64,000 nucleotides of DNA, taken from Cupriavidus oxalaticus (lineage in GTDB: Bacteria; Pseudomonadota; Gammaproteobacteria; Burkholderiales; Burkholderiaceae). The notes under the pieces were generated by a model. The model was not told the origin of the DNA. It did no database searches and worked only from the letters and a program-made list of their open reading frames with translations. Both the position numbers and the translations under genes were made by a program. Positions 44,671 to 54,118 of this stretch are shown one piece after another. The DNA lies in contig NZ_CP038634.1 of the NCBI RefSeq assembly GCF_004768545.1, forward strand, positions 1,736,001-1,800,000. Direction: 5' to 3'. Numbering within the stretch: the first letter of the stretch is position 1; every line of letters starts with the position of its first letter.

Positions 44671-47600
44671 TCAGTAAGTCGAATACGGCCGCACCGGGGT
44701 GGGCGGGTAGGGCACGGGGCCCTGTTGCTTGTCGAAGATATAGCGCACGTAGGCCTGCGCGCGGTTTGGCGCGTAGTCGCGCGAGCGGTCGATCTCGAAC
44801 ACCGCGCCGGCGACCCAGTGCGGGGCAAGACGGTACTCGATCGCCGCGCCGATGGTATAGCTGAAGCCGCCGCCGGAGCCGCCGCCATAGGTGGCATTGC
44901 CGGAGAGTTCCTGCAGCCGGGAATCCGTCGGGTAGTACGGCATCGACTTCTCATACGTGCTCGACAGCCCCACCGAGCCGCGCACGCGCCACGACAGCTT
45001 GTCGCGGCGCCCGGTCCAGTCCAGCGGGATGCCGAACGACAGGTAGCGCTGCGGGCTGTAGTAGCCGCCGTGTCCGAAGCTGTAGTAGCGCTCGTTCTCG
45101 CTGTAGCGCCAGTAGTTCAGCACCAGGCCGCTGGTGAGGCGCTGGTCGCGCCGCACGAAGACGGGCACGTCGAAGCCGGTGCGCACGGTGAACTCGCGGT
45201 TGGTCAGGACATTGTGACCAGTGTAGATGCCGTATCCCAGATCGGCGAACAGGCCAAAGCGCCCCACGTCGCGCGCATAGCGCACATGCACGCCGTTGCG
45301 CACCACGCCGCCCCAGGTGGCCGCGGGCGAGACCACGCCGGTGGTCGGGTCGACATGGGCGGGATCGGTGGCGCCGGCGTACGACACCAGGCTGCTGGTG
45401 ACGGCGCGGCGCGAGACGTCGATGGTGGTCGATGCCGGCCCCATCTCGCCGCGCCAGCGCAGCCCGCCGACGATGTTCTGCCGCAGGAAGCCCAGCGGCG
45501 TGGTGCCGATGTCGGCACGCCAGCTGTTGTAGGCGCCGTTGAACTCGTAGCCGGCCGCCAGCGCCACGCCGCGGTCGTTCTGGCCGATCGGGCCGAGGCC
45601 GGTGTTGCCGAGCGCGCGGATGCGCCCGAAGTCGCGCGAGGCGGACAGGTTGTCGGCGGGCAGCGTGCCGGCATCGAGCAGCACCGTGTCGGCATGGAAG
45701 AATGTGTGGCCGGTGTAGCCGTGCGGAATGCGCACGTACAGCGGGATCTCGGTTGCCAGCAGGCGCGAGATGCCGGGATCGCCGGTCTTGTGCGAGAACA
45801 GCACCGCCGAGGCCACCTGGCCTTCGCGCCGGGCTTCGAGCGAGGCCAGCGCGCGGCCGGCCGCGGTGCCTTCGGCGCCCTCGGGGCCCGGGCTGACGCC
45901 CTCGCGCTGCTCCAGCACGCGCGCCTCGCGGTACAGCGCCGCGGCCTGGTCGAAATCGCCGCGCGACTGCGCGATGCGCCCGGCCTGCACCGCGATGTCG
46001 GCGTGCCCGGGATAGCGCTGGCGCAGCGGGCCGACCACCGCCACCGCCTCGTCCTCGCGCCGCATCGCCGTGAAGCGGCGCGCGATCGACAGGCGCGTGT
46101 CGATGTCGTCCCCCGGGGTATCGGCGAGCACCGCGCGCACGATCTCCAGCGCCTGGTTCTCGTCGCCCTGGCGCTCCAGCATGTTGGCCACCATCAGGCG
46201 CGCGCCGGCGTCCGTCGGGTTGGCCGCCAGCACCTGGCGCGCGGCGTCGGCGGCGCCGGCATAGTCGCCGCGGGCCTCGCGCAGGTCGGCCAGCGCCAGC
46301 AGCCAGCGGCGCTCGCGCTGCTGCGCTGCGGGCACGGCCATCAGCGTGCGCTGCGCCCCGGCGAAATCGCCCTCGGCAATCAGGCGGTCGCTCTCGCGCA
46401 CCGCCAGCCGCAGCGACTGGTCGTCGAGATCGGCGCGCTGCGCGGCGTTCAGGCCGGGACGCGCGCGCACGTCGGCGATCCACGCGCGCAGCGCATCGTC
46501 GTGCCCGGCCGCGGCCAGCAGTTCGCCATAGCGGATGCGCACGTCGATGGCGGGGTCGTCCGGATGCGCGTCGAGCCAGTCCGTGACCAGCTTCAGGCCG
46601 GTGTCCGGCTGGCCCAGCGCGATCCATTCGCGCCCGACCGAGGCCAGCATCTGCGGATCGTCGGGCACCTCGGCTGCGGCCGCGCGCAGCCGGGCCATGG
46701 CTTCGTCTTCGCGGCCCTGCGCGGACAGCTGGCGCGCTTCGCGCAGGAGGCGCTGCGCGGCCAGGTTGCCGGACAGGCGGCGCATGCCGTCGGAGCGCTC
46801 GGCGTCCGGCACGCCAGCCAGCAGCGCACTGGCGGCGTCGATGTCGTCGACCGAATTCAGGTAGAGCGCCGCGGCATAGCGCATCTCGGCGTTGCCGGCG
46901 GCGGCCACGCCTTCGTCCATCACGCGCCGGGCCAGCACGGGCAGGCCCAGGTCGCGGTAGGCGCGTGCCAGCGTGAAGCGCGTCCAGGGATCCTGCGGCG
47001 CCAGCCGGATCGATTCTTCCAGCCGTGCCAGCGCCGGGCTCTGCTTGCGCTGCGCCAGCAGCTGTTCGCCCTGCAGCGCGAGCAGTTCGGCGCGCAGGCT
47101 GCGCAGCTCTTCGGCCGAGTCCTTGAGGCGGCTTGCGGTGCTGGCGATCAGTGGCCCGGTCTCGTCGCCACGCCCGCTTTCATTGAGCAGCCTGACCAGC
47201 GTGCGCAGGCTGCCGATATCCGGCTCGGGGCCGGCAAGGTTGGCGCGCAGCAGGCGTTCGGCCTCGGCCGGCCGGTCCTGCGCGATCAGCGCGTCGGCGA
47301 GGATGGCGCGGGCATTGGCGTTGTCCGGCTGCTGCTGCAGCGCCTGGCGCGCCAGCGCTTCGGCCTGCGCCGGCTTGCCCTGGGCGTTGGCCTCGCGCGC
47401 GCGCGCCAGCGTGCCCCAGAACGTGGCGGTGCCCTGCAGGCTGCGCCATTTGCCGCGGTTGCCGGGATCGAGCTCGGCGGCGCGCGTGCACAGTTCGCGC
47501 GCTTCGTCGTGGCGTCCCTGGCGCAGGCGCACCAGCCCCAGGTTGCCAAGCGTCTCGCCTTCGTTGCGGCGCTTGCGGTTGGCGCTCTCCAGCGCGGTTT

Positions 47601-48513
47601 CGGCCTCGCGCACATTGCCGCGCGCCAGCTGCTTCTCGCCCTCGCGCCGCGCCTGGTAGGCCGGGCTGGCCTGCTCGCGCTGGCGCGCGGTGCCGTGCTT
47701 GCCCAGCTCGGCCAGCGTCTGGCGCGCGGCGTCGTCGTCCGGCACTTCCTGCAGGTAGGCCTCGTACCACTTGTAGTACGCGGGATCGTCGCTGACGTTG
47801 TAGAGCGTGCGCCGCCACATCTCCAGCGCGCCCTTGCGGTCGCCGTCGGGCCGCCGGGCAATGCGCTGCAGGATGCCGAGCCCTTCCTGGCGCGTCGCCT
47901 CGCGGTCGGTCAGCAGGCTGGCCAGTGCCATCTGCAGGCGCAGGTCGTCAGGGTTCTGGCGCACGCGCGTGCGCAGCTCGGCAATGGTGGCGGTGCGCCC
48001 GGCGGGCGTGCCGGCCAGGATGCGGTAGTAATCGATCGCCAGCTCGCCGCGCGGGGCGCCGTGCGGGAACAGCCTGTGCAGCCGGGCGATCGCTTCGTCG
48101 GACTTGCCGGCGCGCGCCAGCAGCCGGATGCGCGCCATCTCGGCCTTGTCGCGCGTGGCGATGCGCCAGGCGTCTTCCAGTTCGAGCGTGGCGGGATGGC
48201 CGGGGTTGGCCTGGCGCAGCCGGCGCAGGATCTTCTCGGCTTCGAGCGGGCGGTTGGAGCGCAGCTCGATCAGGCCCATCAGCATCAGCGCGTCGGGCTG
48301 GTTGGGATCGATCAGCAGCGCCTTGTCGAGGATGCCGCGGGCCACGTCGGTGCGGTTCTTGGCTTCCCACATGCGTGCCGCGGACAGCAGTTGCGCCAGC
48401 TCGGGCGAGGGCTTTGCAGCCGGTTGGGCCAGCGCCGGCGCGGCCGCCATCGGTGCCACCGTGGCGGCGCCGAACAGTGCCGGCAGCAGGATCGGATTCA
48501 GCGCGCGGGGCAT
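44671..48513 (-). CDS. bcsC: Cellulose export outer-membrane protein BcsC
   Basis: Outer-membrane exporter of 1280 residues. A signal peptide (ending PALAQP) leads into about 18 TPR-like repeats (35-930), for example ALLIDPNQPDALMLMGLIELRSNRPLEAEKILRRL, which span the periplasm. The C-terminal beta-barrel (about 940-1280) contains GHTFFHADTVLLDAG and ends YIFDKQQGPVPYPPTPVRPYSTY, a beta-barrel end followed by a short tail. ATG 48513 overlaps bcsZ by 16 bp; ATG 48525 would add four residues. A longer open frame running into bcsZ is discarded. Confidence 0.93.
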   Translation of the reverse strand: MPRALNPILLPALFGAATVAPMAAAPALAQPAAKPSPELAQLLSAARMWEAKNRTDVARGILDKALLIDPNQPDALMLMGLIELRSNRPLEAEKILRRLRQANPGHPATLELEDAWRIATRDKAEMARIRLLARAGKSDEAIARLHRLFPHGAPRGELAIDYYRILAGTPAGRTATIAELRTRVRQNPDDLRLQMALASLLTDREATRQEGLGILQRIARRPDGDRKGALEMWRRTLYNVSDDPAYYKWYEAYLQEVPDDDAARQTLAELGKHGTARQREQASPAYQARREGEKQLARGNVREAETALESANRKRRNEGETLGNLGLVRLRQGRHDEARELCTRAAELDPGNRGKWRSLQGTATFWGTLARAREANAQGKPAQAEALARQALQQQPDNANARAILADALIAQDRPAEAERLLRANLAGPEPDIGSLRTLVRLLNESGRGDETGPLIASTASRLKDSAEELRSLRAELLALQGEQLLAQRKQSPALARLEESIRLAPQDPWTRFTLARAYRDLGLPVLARRVMDEGVAAAGNAEMRYAAALYLNSVDDIDAASALLAGVPDAERSDGMRRLSGNLAAQRLLREARQLSAQGREDEAMARLRAAAAEVPDDPQMLASVGREWIALGQPDTGLKLVTDWLDAHPDDPAIDVRIRYGELLAAAGHDDALRAWIADVRARPGLNAAQRADLDDQSLRLAVRESDRLIAEGDFAGAQRTLMAVPAAQQRERRWLLALADLREARGDYAGAADAARQVLAANPTDAGARLMVANMLERQGDENQALEIVRAVLADTPGDDIDTRLSIARRFTAMRREDEAVAVVGPLRQRYPGHADIAVQAGRIAQSRGDFDQAAALYREARVLEQREGVSPGPEGAEGTAAGRALASLEARREGQVASAVLFSHKTGDPGISRLLATEIPLYVRIPHGYTGHTFFHADTVLLDAGTLPADNLSASRDFGRIRALGNTGLGPIGQNDRGVALAAGYEFNGAYNSWRADIGTTPLGFLRQNIVGGLRWRGEMGPASTTIDVSRRAVTSSLVSYAGATDPAHVDPTTGVVSPAATWGGVVRNGVHVRYARDVGRFGLFADLGYGIYTGHNVLTNREFTVRTGFDVPVFVRRDQRLTSGLVLNYWRYSENERYYSFGHGGYYSPQRYLSFGIPLDWTGRRDKLSWRVRGSVGLSSTYEKSMPYYPTDSRLQELSGNATYGGGSGGGFSYTIGAAIEYRLAPHWVAGAVFEIDRSRDYAPNRAQAYVRYIFDKQQGPVPYPPTPVRPYSTY

Positions 48514-49712
48514 CCGGTCTTCCATGCGGGCAGCAGCGCGCCGTCTTGGGCAAAACGGTACTGGCCGTCGAGATAGCCGAGCCCGAACAGCGTCAGCACC
48601 TGGGTGTAGTAGCCGGCCTGGCCGCCGGGCTCGCGCTGCGCCAGCTCGCGCGTGCGGCGCGCCTGCGCGGCGGCCTGGTCGGCGCGGCCGAGCGCGGCCA
48701 GGTAAGGCGCCACCGCGGCGCTGAAGCCGCCGTTGCCCGCGTTGGGGCCGGGCTGGCCGGTCTGGGTATCGATGCGCTCGGGCGGGTAGCCCCTGGCCGC
48801 GACATAGTCGGCCAGCGGCGTGAAGGTGCGCAGCAGCGCGGCGCGCTGGGGCTCGTCGGCCGGCAGCGTGCCGGCCCACAGGTAGACGCGGATCGCGTTG
48901 TAGGCGCTTTCGGCGCGGGTGGCCGCGTCGGGCAGGAAGCCGCGGCCGGCTTCGTATTCGACCCAGTCGGGCGAAAAGCCGCGCGGCGCGGTGTCCAGCA
49001 TCAGCCGCGCCGACGTGCCGACCATCTGCTGCCACGCCGGCTCTTCCGGCAGCGCGGCGGCGAGCCGGCGCATCACCTGCAGCGGCACGTAGCTGGGGTT
49101 CAGGCGCCAGCGCTTGTCGCCCAGCCTGAAGCCCTGCGGTCCCGGCAGCACGGTGCGGCCCAGGCCGGGCAGCAGCGCGGTTTCCTCGCGCAGGATGCGC
49201 CGCGCCAGCAAGGTGCCGAGCGCGGTGAAGCGGCGCTCCTGCCACAGCCGGCCCGCTTCCAGCAGCGCGTAGGCGATCCACAGGTCAGCGTCGGATGCCG
49301 GGTTGCTGTCGATCACGCCCCAGCCGCTGCCCGGGTTGTCCACATGGCCGGCGCTGGCTGCCTGCGCGGGCGTGAGCTTGCCCCAGATCCACGCGGGCAG
49401 GCGCGAGGCCAGGTCGCCCTGGGCCAGGTTGTTCTCGGTCCAGGCCAGCAATTTGTCGAAGCTGGCGCGGTCATTGGCCACCAGCGCGAAGAACAGGCCA
49501 TAGGCCTGGCCTTCGGACACGGTGGCCTGCTGGTCCGAGCTGCGGTCGATCACGCGCCCGTCGGCGCTCATGAGGTGCTGGCGGAAGGCATCCCAGTCGG
49601 CCCACTTGCAGGCCGGTGCGGGCGCGGCATTGGCCGCAATGGGGGCCAGCGCGGCACAGGCCAGCGCGCCGGCCGCCAGCCATCGGCCCAGCCCTGTCAG
49701 CGTGCGCCGCAT
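48498..49712 (-). CDS. bcsZ: Periplasmic endo-1,4-beta-glucanase BcsZ (GH8)
   Basis: Cellulase of glycoside hydrolase family 8, 404 residues, which trims nascent glucan. A signal peptide (LAAGALACAALAPIAANAA) is followed by the catalytic Glu in TVSEGQAYGLFFAL and the catalytic Asp in NPASDADLWIAYALLEAGRLW; the (alpha/alpha)6 barrel continues through YNAIRVYLWAGTL. The start follows the bcsB stop with one base between, so it is translationally coupled. The stop overlaps bcsC. Confidence 0.95.
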   Translation of the reverse strand: MRRTLTGLGRWLAAGALACAALAPIAANAAPAPACKWADWDAFRQHLMSADGRVIDRSSDQQATVSEGQAYGLFFALVANDRASFDKLLAWTENNLAQGDLASRLPAWIWGKLTPAQAASAGHVDNPGSGWGVIDSNPASDADLWIAYALLEAGRLWQERRFTALGTLLARRILREETALLPGLGRTVLPGPQGFRLGDKRWRLNPSYVPLQVMRRLAAALPEEPAWQQMVGTSARLMLDTAPRGFSPDWVEYEAGRGFLPDAATRAESAYNAIRVYLWAGTLPADEPQRAALLRTFTPLADYVAARGYPPERIDTQTGQPGPNAGNGGFSAAVAPYLAALGRADQAAAQARRTRELAQREPGGQAGYYTQVLTLFGLGYLDGQYRFAQDGALLPAWKTGCPAR

Positions 49713-49713
49713 G

Positions 49714-52029
49714 TCAGCTCCCGCCGCGCCGCGCCGCCAGCCTGCCCAATGTCCAGAACAGCGACAGCGCCACCACCAGTCCGGCCAGCAACCCGCCGAT
49801 CGCCATCAGGCTCGGGAAGGCCGACACCCGCACCCAGATGCGCGCATACCACGGCAGGTCGCCGACGTAGTAGCGCTCGCCCAGGCGCAGGCCATCGACC
49901 TGGTCCTGCCGGATCACGGTCAGGTCGCCGCGCATCTGCGCCACCTTGCCGGGGTTCTCGAGGGCGTCCAGCACGTCGGCCACGCGGCGGTCCTCGGTGG
50001 CGGTCAGCGCGACCACGGTATTGCCGTCGGCCAGCGGCGATTCGAAGCCGACCAGCGCCGCCACCGGGCCATCGGCTGACAGGATGGCGCGCCCCACCGG
50101 CGTGACCGGGTCTTCGCGCATGCCGGCGAGCCAGTTCGACCGGATGCTGGTGCGCTGGTCGCGCAGCGAGATCTCGGTCTTGCCGCGCGCGATCAGCAGC
50201 GGCAGCGACTTGCCCCATTTTTCCAGCGTGGCGGCGCCGCTGCCGGTGCCGATCAGCAGCAGGTTATGGTCGCGCACGGTATCGATCTTTGCCGTCGGCA
50301 CCACCGTCACGCGCAGCGACGGCAGGCCGGTCCACTTGCCCATGTGGCCCAGCAGCGACAGCAGCGCTTCCTGGTCCGTCGCGGTCGGCGCGTCGGGCAC
50401 GACCACGGCGGTGTCGGCGAGATCGGCCAGCCGGGTGAAGGGATAGCCGCTGTTGGCGAAGTACGCCAGGTTGGGCAGGCCGGTGTAGTGGGAAAATTGG
50501 CTGAAGTCGATGGTCGAGTCGGGATCGATCGCCGCACGGGCCACGTCGGTCGCGGTGGAGCTGCACAGCGCCGTCTTCTGCGAATCGATATGGAACTGGA
50601 ACTGCATCTGGTTGTTGCTGCCGACGCGGAACGCCGGGATGCCGACCCGCTGCGCCGCCGACGCGGTGGTGCCCGACAGCAGCGGCACGCTGACCACGTT
50701 GTGGTCGTCGGTGCTGGCCAGCGGGCGCAGCCGGTACGAGCGCACCAGCTGGTCGTTGATGTCGATGCTCAGTACCGAGTCGTTGTAGGTGGGCGGCGCG
50801 GTGTAGCGGTAGCGCAGGTTCAGCGGCACGTTGCTGCGGGTCCAGTCGTACAGGTCCGCCGGCACGCGCAGGTTGACGCGGATCGGGTTCGGGTTGCCGC
50901 CGGCGACCTGCAGGTCCCGCGGGTCCGCCACCAGTTCGCGTAACAGCACCGGGCGGTCGGTCGGCGCCCACGCCGGCGCGTCATAGGGCCGGCGCGGCTT
51001 GCCTATGTCGACCGACTCCACCCGCGCGCTGTTGCCGGCCATGGCCACCTTGCCCAGCACCAGGGCATTGACCGCGGTCTGCAGCTCCTGCGCATTGCGG
51101 CCGGCCACCACCAGCAGCTTGCGGTCCGGGCTGGCCGGGTTGGGCATGAGACTCACGGTGGGGCCGGCGATCGCCGGCAGGTTAAGGCCCGCCGGAATGG
51201 TCTGCGGCGTGACGAAGGCAATGGCATCGCTGCCGGCCGGCGCGGTCCGCGCCACGGGGAAGCGCGCCTCGCGCCAGGCGGCCAGCGCGCCCAGCCACGA
51301 TGCCGCCACGCCGGCGGCGCGCAGCGTCGCGCTGTCGGCGCCGGCCGGCAGCACGAACGGCACGGTCACGCGGCGGTTGTCGCGGCGGTCGAAGAACGGT
51401 GCCGGCAGCAGCGCCAGGTTATCCGGCAGCGACACGCGCAAGGTATTGAGCGTCAGCGTGGTGGCCGGGCTGATGTCGGCCCACAGGCTCGAGTGCAGCG
51501 GGTCCTCGCAATGATCCAGCGTGTAGTGCGCGATCAGCTGCACCCGCAGGTGGTTGAAGTCGGTGAAGAAGCGCGGGTCGATATCGAGCTCGCGCGTGAC
51601 CAGTCGCCCGGCTTCCTTCTCTTCCAGCGGCAAAGTCGCGATGACCTCGTCGTTCAGCGTCAGCTTGATATGCGACAGCGGGAACACCAGCGCCGGCGAA
51701 TAGGTAAACGCCAGCTTGAGCCTGGCCGCCGTGACCACTTCATCGAGCCGCACGCCGATATCGAGCTGGCGCGCGTGGTCCACGCCGCGCAGCGCGATCG
51801 GTCCGTAGGCGCCCATCTGGCGCAGGGTGAGGACGTGGGTGGCGGAGTTGGCCGGCGCGGTTGCGGCAGGCGTGAGGAGCGTGGCTGACGGCCTTGCGGC
51901 AGGCACGGACGCGGCGCCCGCGGCCGGAGCTTGCGCGCCCGCCGGCCACGACAGGCATGACAGGGCGAGCAGGCCGGCGGCGGCGTGTAGCGGGGGCCGG
52001 TGGAAGCGGGGCGGGACGGAGCGGGTCAT
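49714..52029 (-). CDS. bcsB: Cellulose synthase periplasmic subunit BcsB
   Basis: Membrane-anchored partner of BcsA that guides the glucan through the periplasm, 771 residues. A signal peptide (LLALSCLSWPAGAQA) and an Ala/Pro-rich linker precede two repeats of carbohydrate-binding jelly-roll and flavodoxin-like domains: LRQMGAYGPIALRGVDHARQLDIGVRLDEVVT, then PIRVNLRVPADLYDW and FRVGSNNQMQFQFHID. A C-terminal helix (LMAIGGLLAGLVVALSLFWTLGRL) docks onto BcsA. ATG 52029 is chosen because it gives the signal peptide; the frame is open further upstream. It is the first gene of the operon, whereas in E. coli bcsA precedes bcsB. Confidence 0.93.
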   Translation of the reverse strand: MTRSVPPRFHRPPLHAAAGLLALSCLSWPAGAQAPAAGAASVPAARPSATLLTPAATAPANSATHVLTLRQMGAYGPIALRGVDHARQLDIGVRLDEVVTAARLKLAFTYSPALVFPLSHIKLTLNDEVIATLPLEEKEAGRLVTRELDIDPRFFTDFNHLRVQLIAHYTLDHCEDPLHSSLWADISPATTLTLNTLRVSLPDNLALLPAPFFDRRDNRRVTVPFVLPAGADSATLRAAGVAASWLGALAAWREARFPVARTAPAGSDAIAFVTPQTIPAGLNLPAIAGPTVSLMPNPASPDRKLLVVAGRNAQELQTAVNALVLGKVAMAGNSARVESVDIGKPRRPYDAPAWAPTDRPVLLRELVADPRDLQVAGGNPNPIRVNLRVPADLYDWTRSNVPLNLRYRYTAPPTYNDSVLSIDINDQLVRSYRLRPLASTDDHNVVSVPLLSGTTASAAQRVGIPAFRVGSNNQMQFQFHIDSQKTALCSSTATDVARAAIDPDSTIDFSQFSHYTGLPNLAYFANSGYPFTRLADLADTAVVVPDAPTATDQEALLSLLGHMGKWTGLPSLRVTVVPTAKIDTVRDHNLLLIGTGSGAATLEKWGKSLPLLIARGKTEISLRDQRTSIRSNWLAGMREDPVTPVGRAILSADGPVAALVGFESPLADGNTVVALTATEDRRVADVLDALENPGKVAQMRGDLTVIRQDQVDGLRLGERYYVGDLPWYARIWVRVSAFPSLMAIGGLLAGLVVALSLFWTLGRLAARRGGS

Positions 52030-52356
52030 GGGCAGGATGGCAGTTCCTTTGCATGCTTCCAGGGCGGACGGCCCACGCGGCGCGGGAACTTTGATACCCG
52101 CCGCGATGGCACGGCGCAATGTTGCGGCAACTGGTACGGCTTCTGGCTGATAACGGTCGCGCAAGTGTAGCTGCAAATGCACCCCGGGGCTCCACTTTGC
52201 GACAGCGCTCTAAAAAAGATTCAACGGCGAATAAAAAAGGCGGAAAAGCCACCCTCTTGCCAAAGGGGACATTTCCGCGCGGTTTGGTAGGAGAAGCACC
52301 GGCGCGGAAGCACGGCAAGTCGCCCGCGCTTCACTCCGTCCACTCCGGCGTGCCAC
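52030..52356. other. Presumed promoter region of the cellulose operon
   Basis: About 330 bases separate bcsB from the lipoprotein gene on the same strand. An AT-richer block with A-runs lies at 52205-52250; on the minus strand it gives CTTTTTTAG and TTTTTTATTC. TACACT (52169-52164, minus) could be a -10. The bcs promoter should lie here, but I cannot define it. No gene is seen. Confidence 0.45.
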
Positions 52357-53019
52357 TTACCCGCAGGAGTCGTCTGCCCGGCAAACGCCGTGCAGCACCA
52401 TCTCTCCCATCAGGTCCAGGGCTGGCTGGTCGGCGATCGCCTCGCGCATGGCATCCAGCGCGGCGTCGTGCGGATCGGCGGGGTTGCCGGCCGCAAGCGG
52501 CGTGTCATGCCAGCGGCGCGGCACGGCGGCGGGATCGATGCCGACACCGGCGCCCTCGGCCAGCGCGTCAAGCACCGCCTGCTCGGCCGCCGCGATGGCA
52601 TCGGCGCCCAGGCGCGCCGCGTGCTGCGGGCCGAAGCTGTCGAAGGCTTGCGCCGGCGGCCCGTCCAGCAGCTTCCACAGTGCCAGTTCGGTCAACGGGG
52701 TGCAATTGACGGTTTGCCCGGCCAGCACCAGGCCGTGGAGCCGCTGCCGGTTGGCCTCGCCCTGTGCCTGCCCGCCGTCGCAACGCACCATCACCGCGCC
52801 GTCCGGCACGCTGTGCAGGCGGAAGGCGCCGCTGGCGTCGGCGGTGGCCTGGCGCACCTGGCCTTGCGTGTCGCGCAGCTGGACCGATGCGCCTGCCAGG
52901 GCCGCGCCGACCGCGGCGGTGCCGCCGATGTCGCGCGATTCGTCATCCCCGCATGCCGCCAGGGCCGCCACCGCGCCTGCGAGCACGAGGTGGCGCCAGT
53001 TTCCAGGTTGCTTGCCCAT
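52357..53019 (-). CDS. Hypothetical lipoprotein with carboxypeptidase-regulatory-like domain
   Basis: A 220-residue lipoprotein (lipobox LAAC in LAGAVAALAACGDD). Residues about 35-90 read GASVQLRDTQGQVRQATADASGAFRLHSVPDGAVMVRCDGG, the beta-sandwich pattern of carboxypeptidase regulatory-like domains. The rest is helical and acidic, with a C-terminal pair of cysteines (GVCRADDSCG). It lies 22 bp after the exported surE-like gene and is probably co-transcribed with it. No specific function can be given. Confidence 0.7.
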   Translation of the reverse strand: MGKQPGNWRHLVLAGAVAALAACGDDESRDIGGTAAVGAALAGASVQLRDTQGQVRQATADASGAFRLHSVPDGAVMVRCDGGQAQGEANRQRLHGLVLAGQTVNCTPLTELALWKLLDGPPAQAFDSFGPQHAARLGADAIAAAEQAVLDALAEGAGVGIDPAAVPRRWHDTPLAAGNPADPHDAALDAMREAIADQPALDLMGEMVLHGVCRADDSCG

Positions 53020-53041
53020 GGTGTCTTCCTCAGTGTCGTCC

Positions 53042-54028
53042 TCAGGGCGCCAGCGCGGCCAGGTCGCGGTGCGAGCGGTTGAACAGGCCGCGCGCAAGCG
53101 GCGTCGGGCGGAAATCCACGTCGAGCGGCGAGATGGTGATGAACTTGGCCAGGAACGCCGGGGTCTCGGCGGTGCGGGCGAGCGCCTTCAACTCGGCATC
53201 CGCTGCGCCGGCTTCGATCGACACCGTGTTGTCGGCATTGCGCTTGTATGCGGTGGTGAACGAATCCACCGTGCCCGGCACGGTCAGGCGCACGCCGGCC
53301 GGGGCCTGGCCGCCCGCGGTGATCGGGTAGTTGATGCTGAGCGGATTGGCCACGGGCAGCAACGGCTGCGCCGCGCGCCGCGTGGCCTCCAGGCTGGCGA
53401 TCACGCGGGCCAGGAAGGCCCCGGCCTTGGGAAAGGCTGCCAGCGTTGCCGGAAACCCGCTGCGCGCCTCGGCAAAGTCGACGCCGACGCTCAACGCGAT
53501 GGCCGGCACGCCGCGCCGCGCGGCGAACAGCACGTTCATCACCGTCCCCGAATGCGGGATCGAGTCCGACAGGTTCTCGCCGAAGTTGGCGCCGGAGACG
53601 ACGAGGTCGGGCGTGAAACCGCTTTCCGGGCCGACGATCTTCAGGCCCATGGCGGTGGCATCGACCGGCGAGCCGCTGCCGATGTAGTCGGCATTGGTGG
53701 CGTTGAGCGCGCCGCCGGCCACGTAGGTGGGCTTGACCCGGTGCACGCAGTACGTGTCGGCGCCGCCGGCCAGCGGTTCCACCACCAGCCGCGTGCGTCC
53801 GTCGGGCACGGCATAGGCGGCACCGGAGCCGCTCTGGTTGCTGGCCGGGCCAACCGTGATGACGCGGTGCCCGGCATCCTGCAAGGCCTTGCGCACCGCG
53901 GTGATACCGGGCGCGGCGCAGCCGTCGTCATTGGTCAGCAGCACATTGAGCGCCTGGGCGGGGGTGGCCACAGCGGCCAGGGCCGCGGCAGCGAGACTCA
54001 GCCGCAAAGCGGCGGGAAGTCGAAGCAT
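53042..54028 (-). CDS. Exported SurE-family nucleotidase/acid phosphatase
   Basis: A 328-residue SurE-fold phosphohydrolase. After a cleavable signal peptide (residues 1-26, ending TPAQA) the metal-binding motif follows at once: LNVLLTNDDGCAAPG. VSGANFGENLSDSIPHSGTV contributes the remaining metal Asn/Ser residues, and INYP is also conserved. Classical SurE is cytosolic and about 250 residues, next to pcm and nlpD; this one is exported, longer by a C-terminal extension, and paired with a lipoprotein gene. It probably dephosphorylates nucleotides or other phosphomonoesters in the periplasm. Confidence 0.88.
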   Translation of the reverse strand: MLRLPAALRLSLAAAALAAVATPAQALNVLLTNDDGCAAPGITAVRKALQDAGHRVITVGPASNQSGSGAAYAVPDGRTRLVVEPLAGGADTYCVHRVKPTYVAGGALNATNADYIGSGSPVDATAMGLKIVGPESGFTPDLVVSGANFGENLSDSIPHSGTVMNVLFAARRGVPAIALSVGVDFAEARSGFPATLAAFPKAGAFLARVIASLEATRRAAQPLLPVANPLSINYPITAGGQAPAGVRLTVPGTVDSFTTAYKRNADNTVSIEAGAADAELKALARTAETPAFLAKFITISPLDVDFRPTPLARGLFNRSHRDLAALAP

Positions 54029-54118
54029 GGAACCAGTTCCTCGTTCTGATGGTGTGGAAAGCGCTGCATGGCCGCGGCGCCGGGTAAAAGTAATGAAGCG
54101 AACCGATGAAGCGGCGCC

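Noticed and set aside
44161..48576. A 1471-codon open frame antisense to bcsE and bcsC.
   Set aside because: Same cause: an Arg/Ala/Gly-rich shadow of genes with clear family motifs on the other strand.
48514..49281. N-terminal extension of bcsC into bcsZ.
   Set aside because: It is out-of-frame bcsZ; the signal peptide right after 48513 sets the real start.
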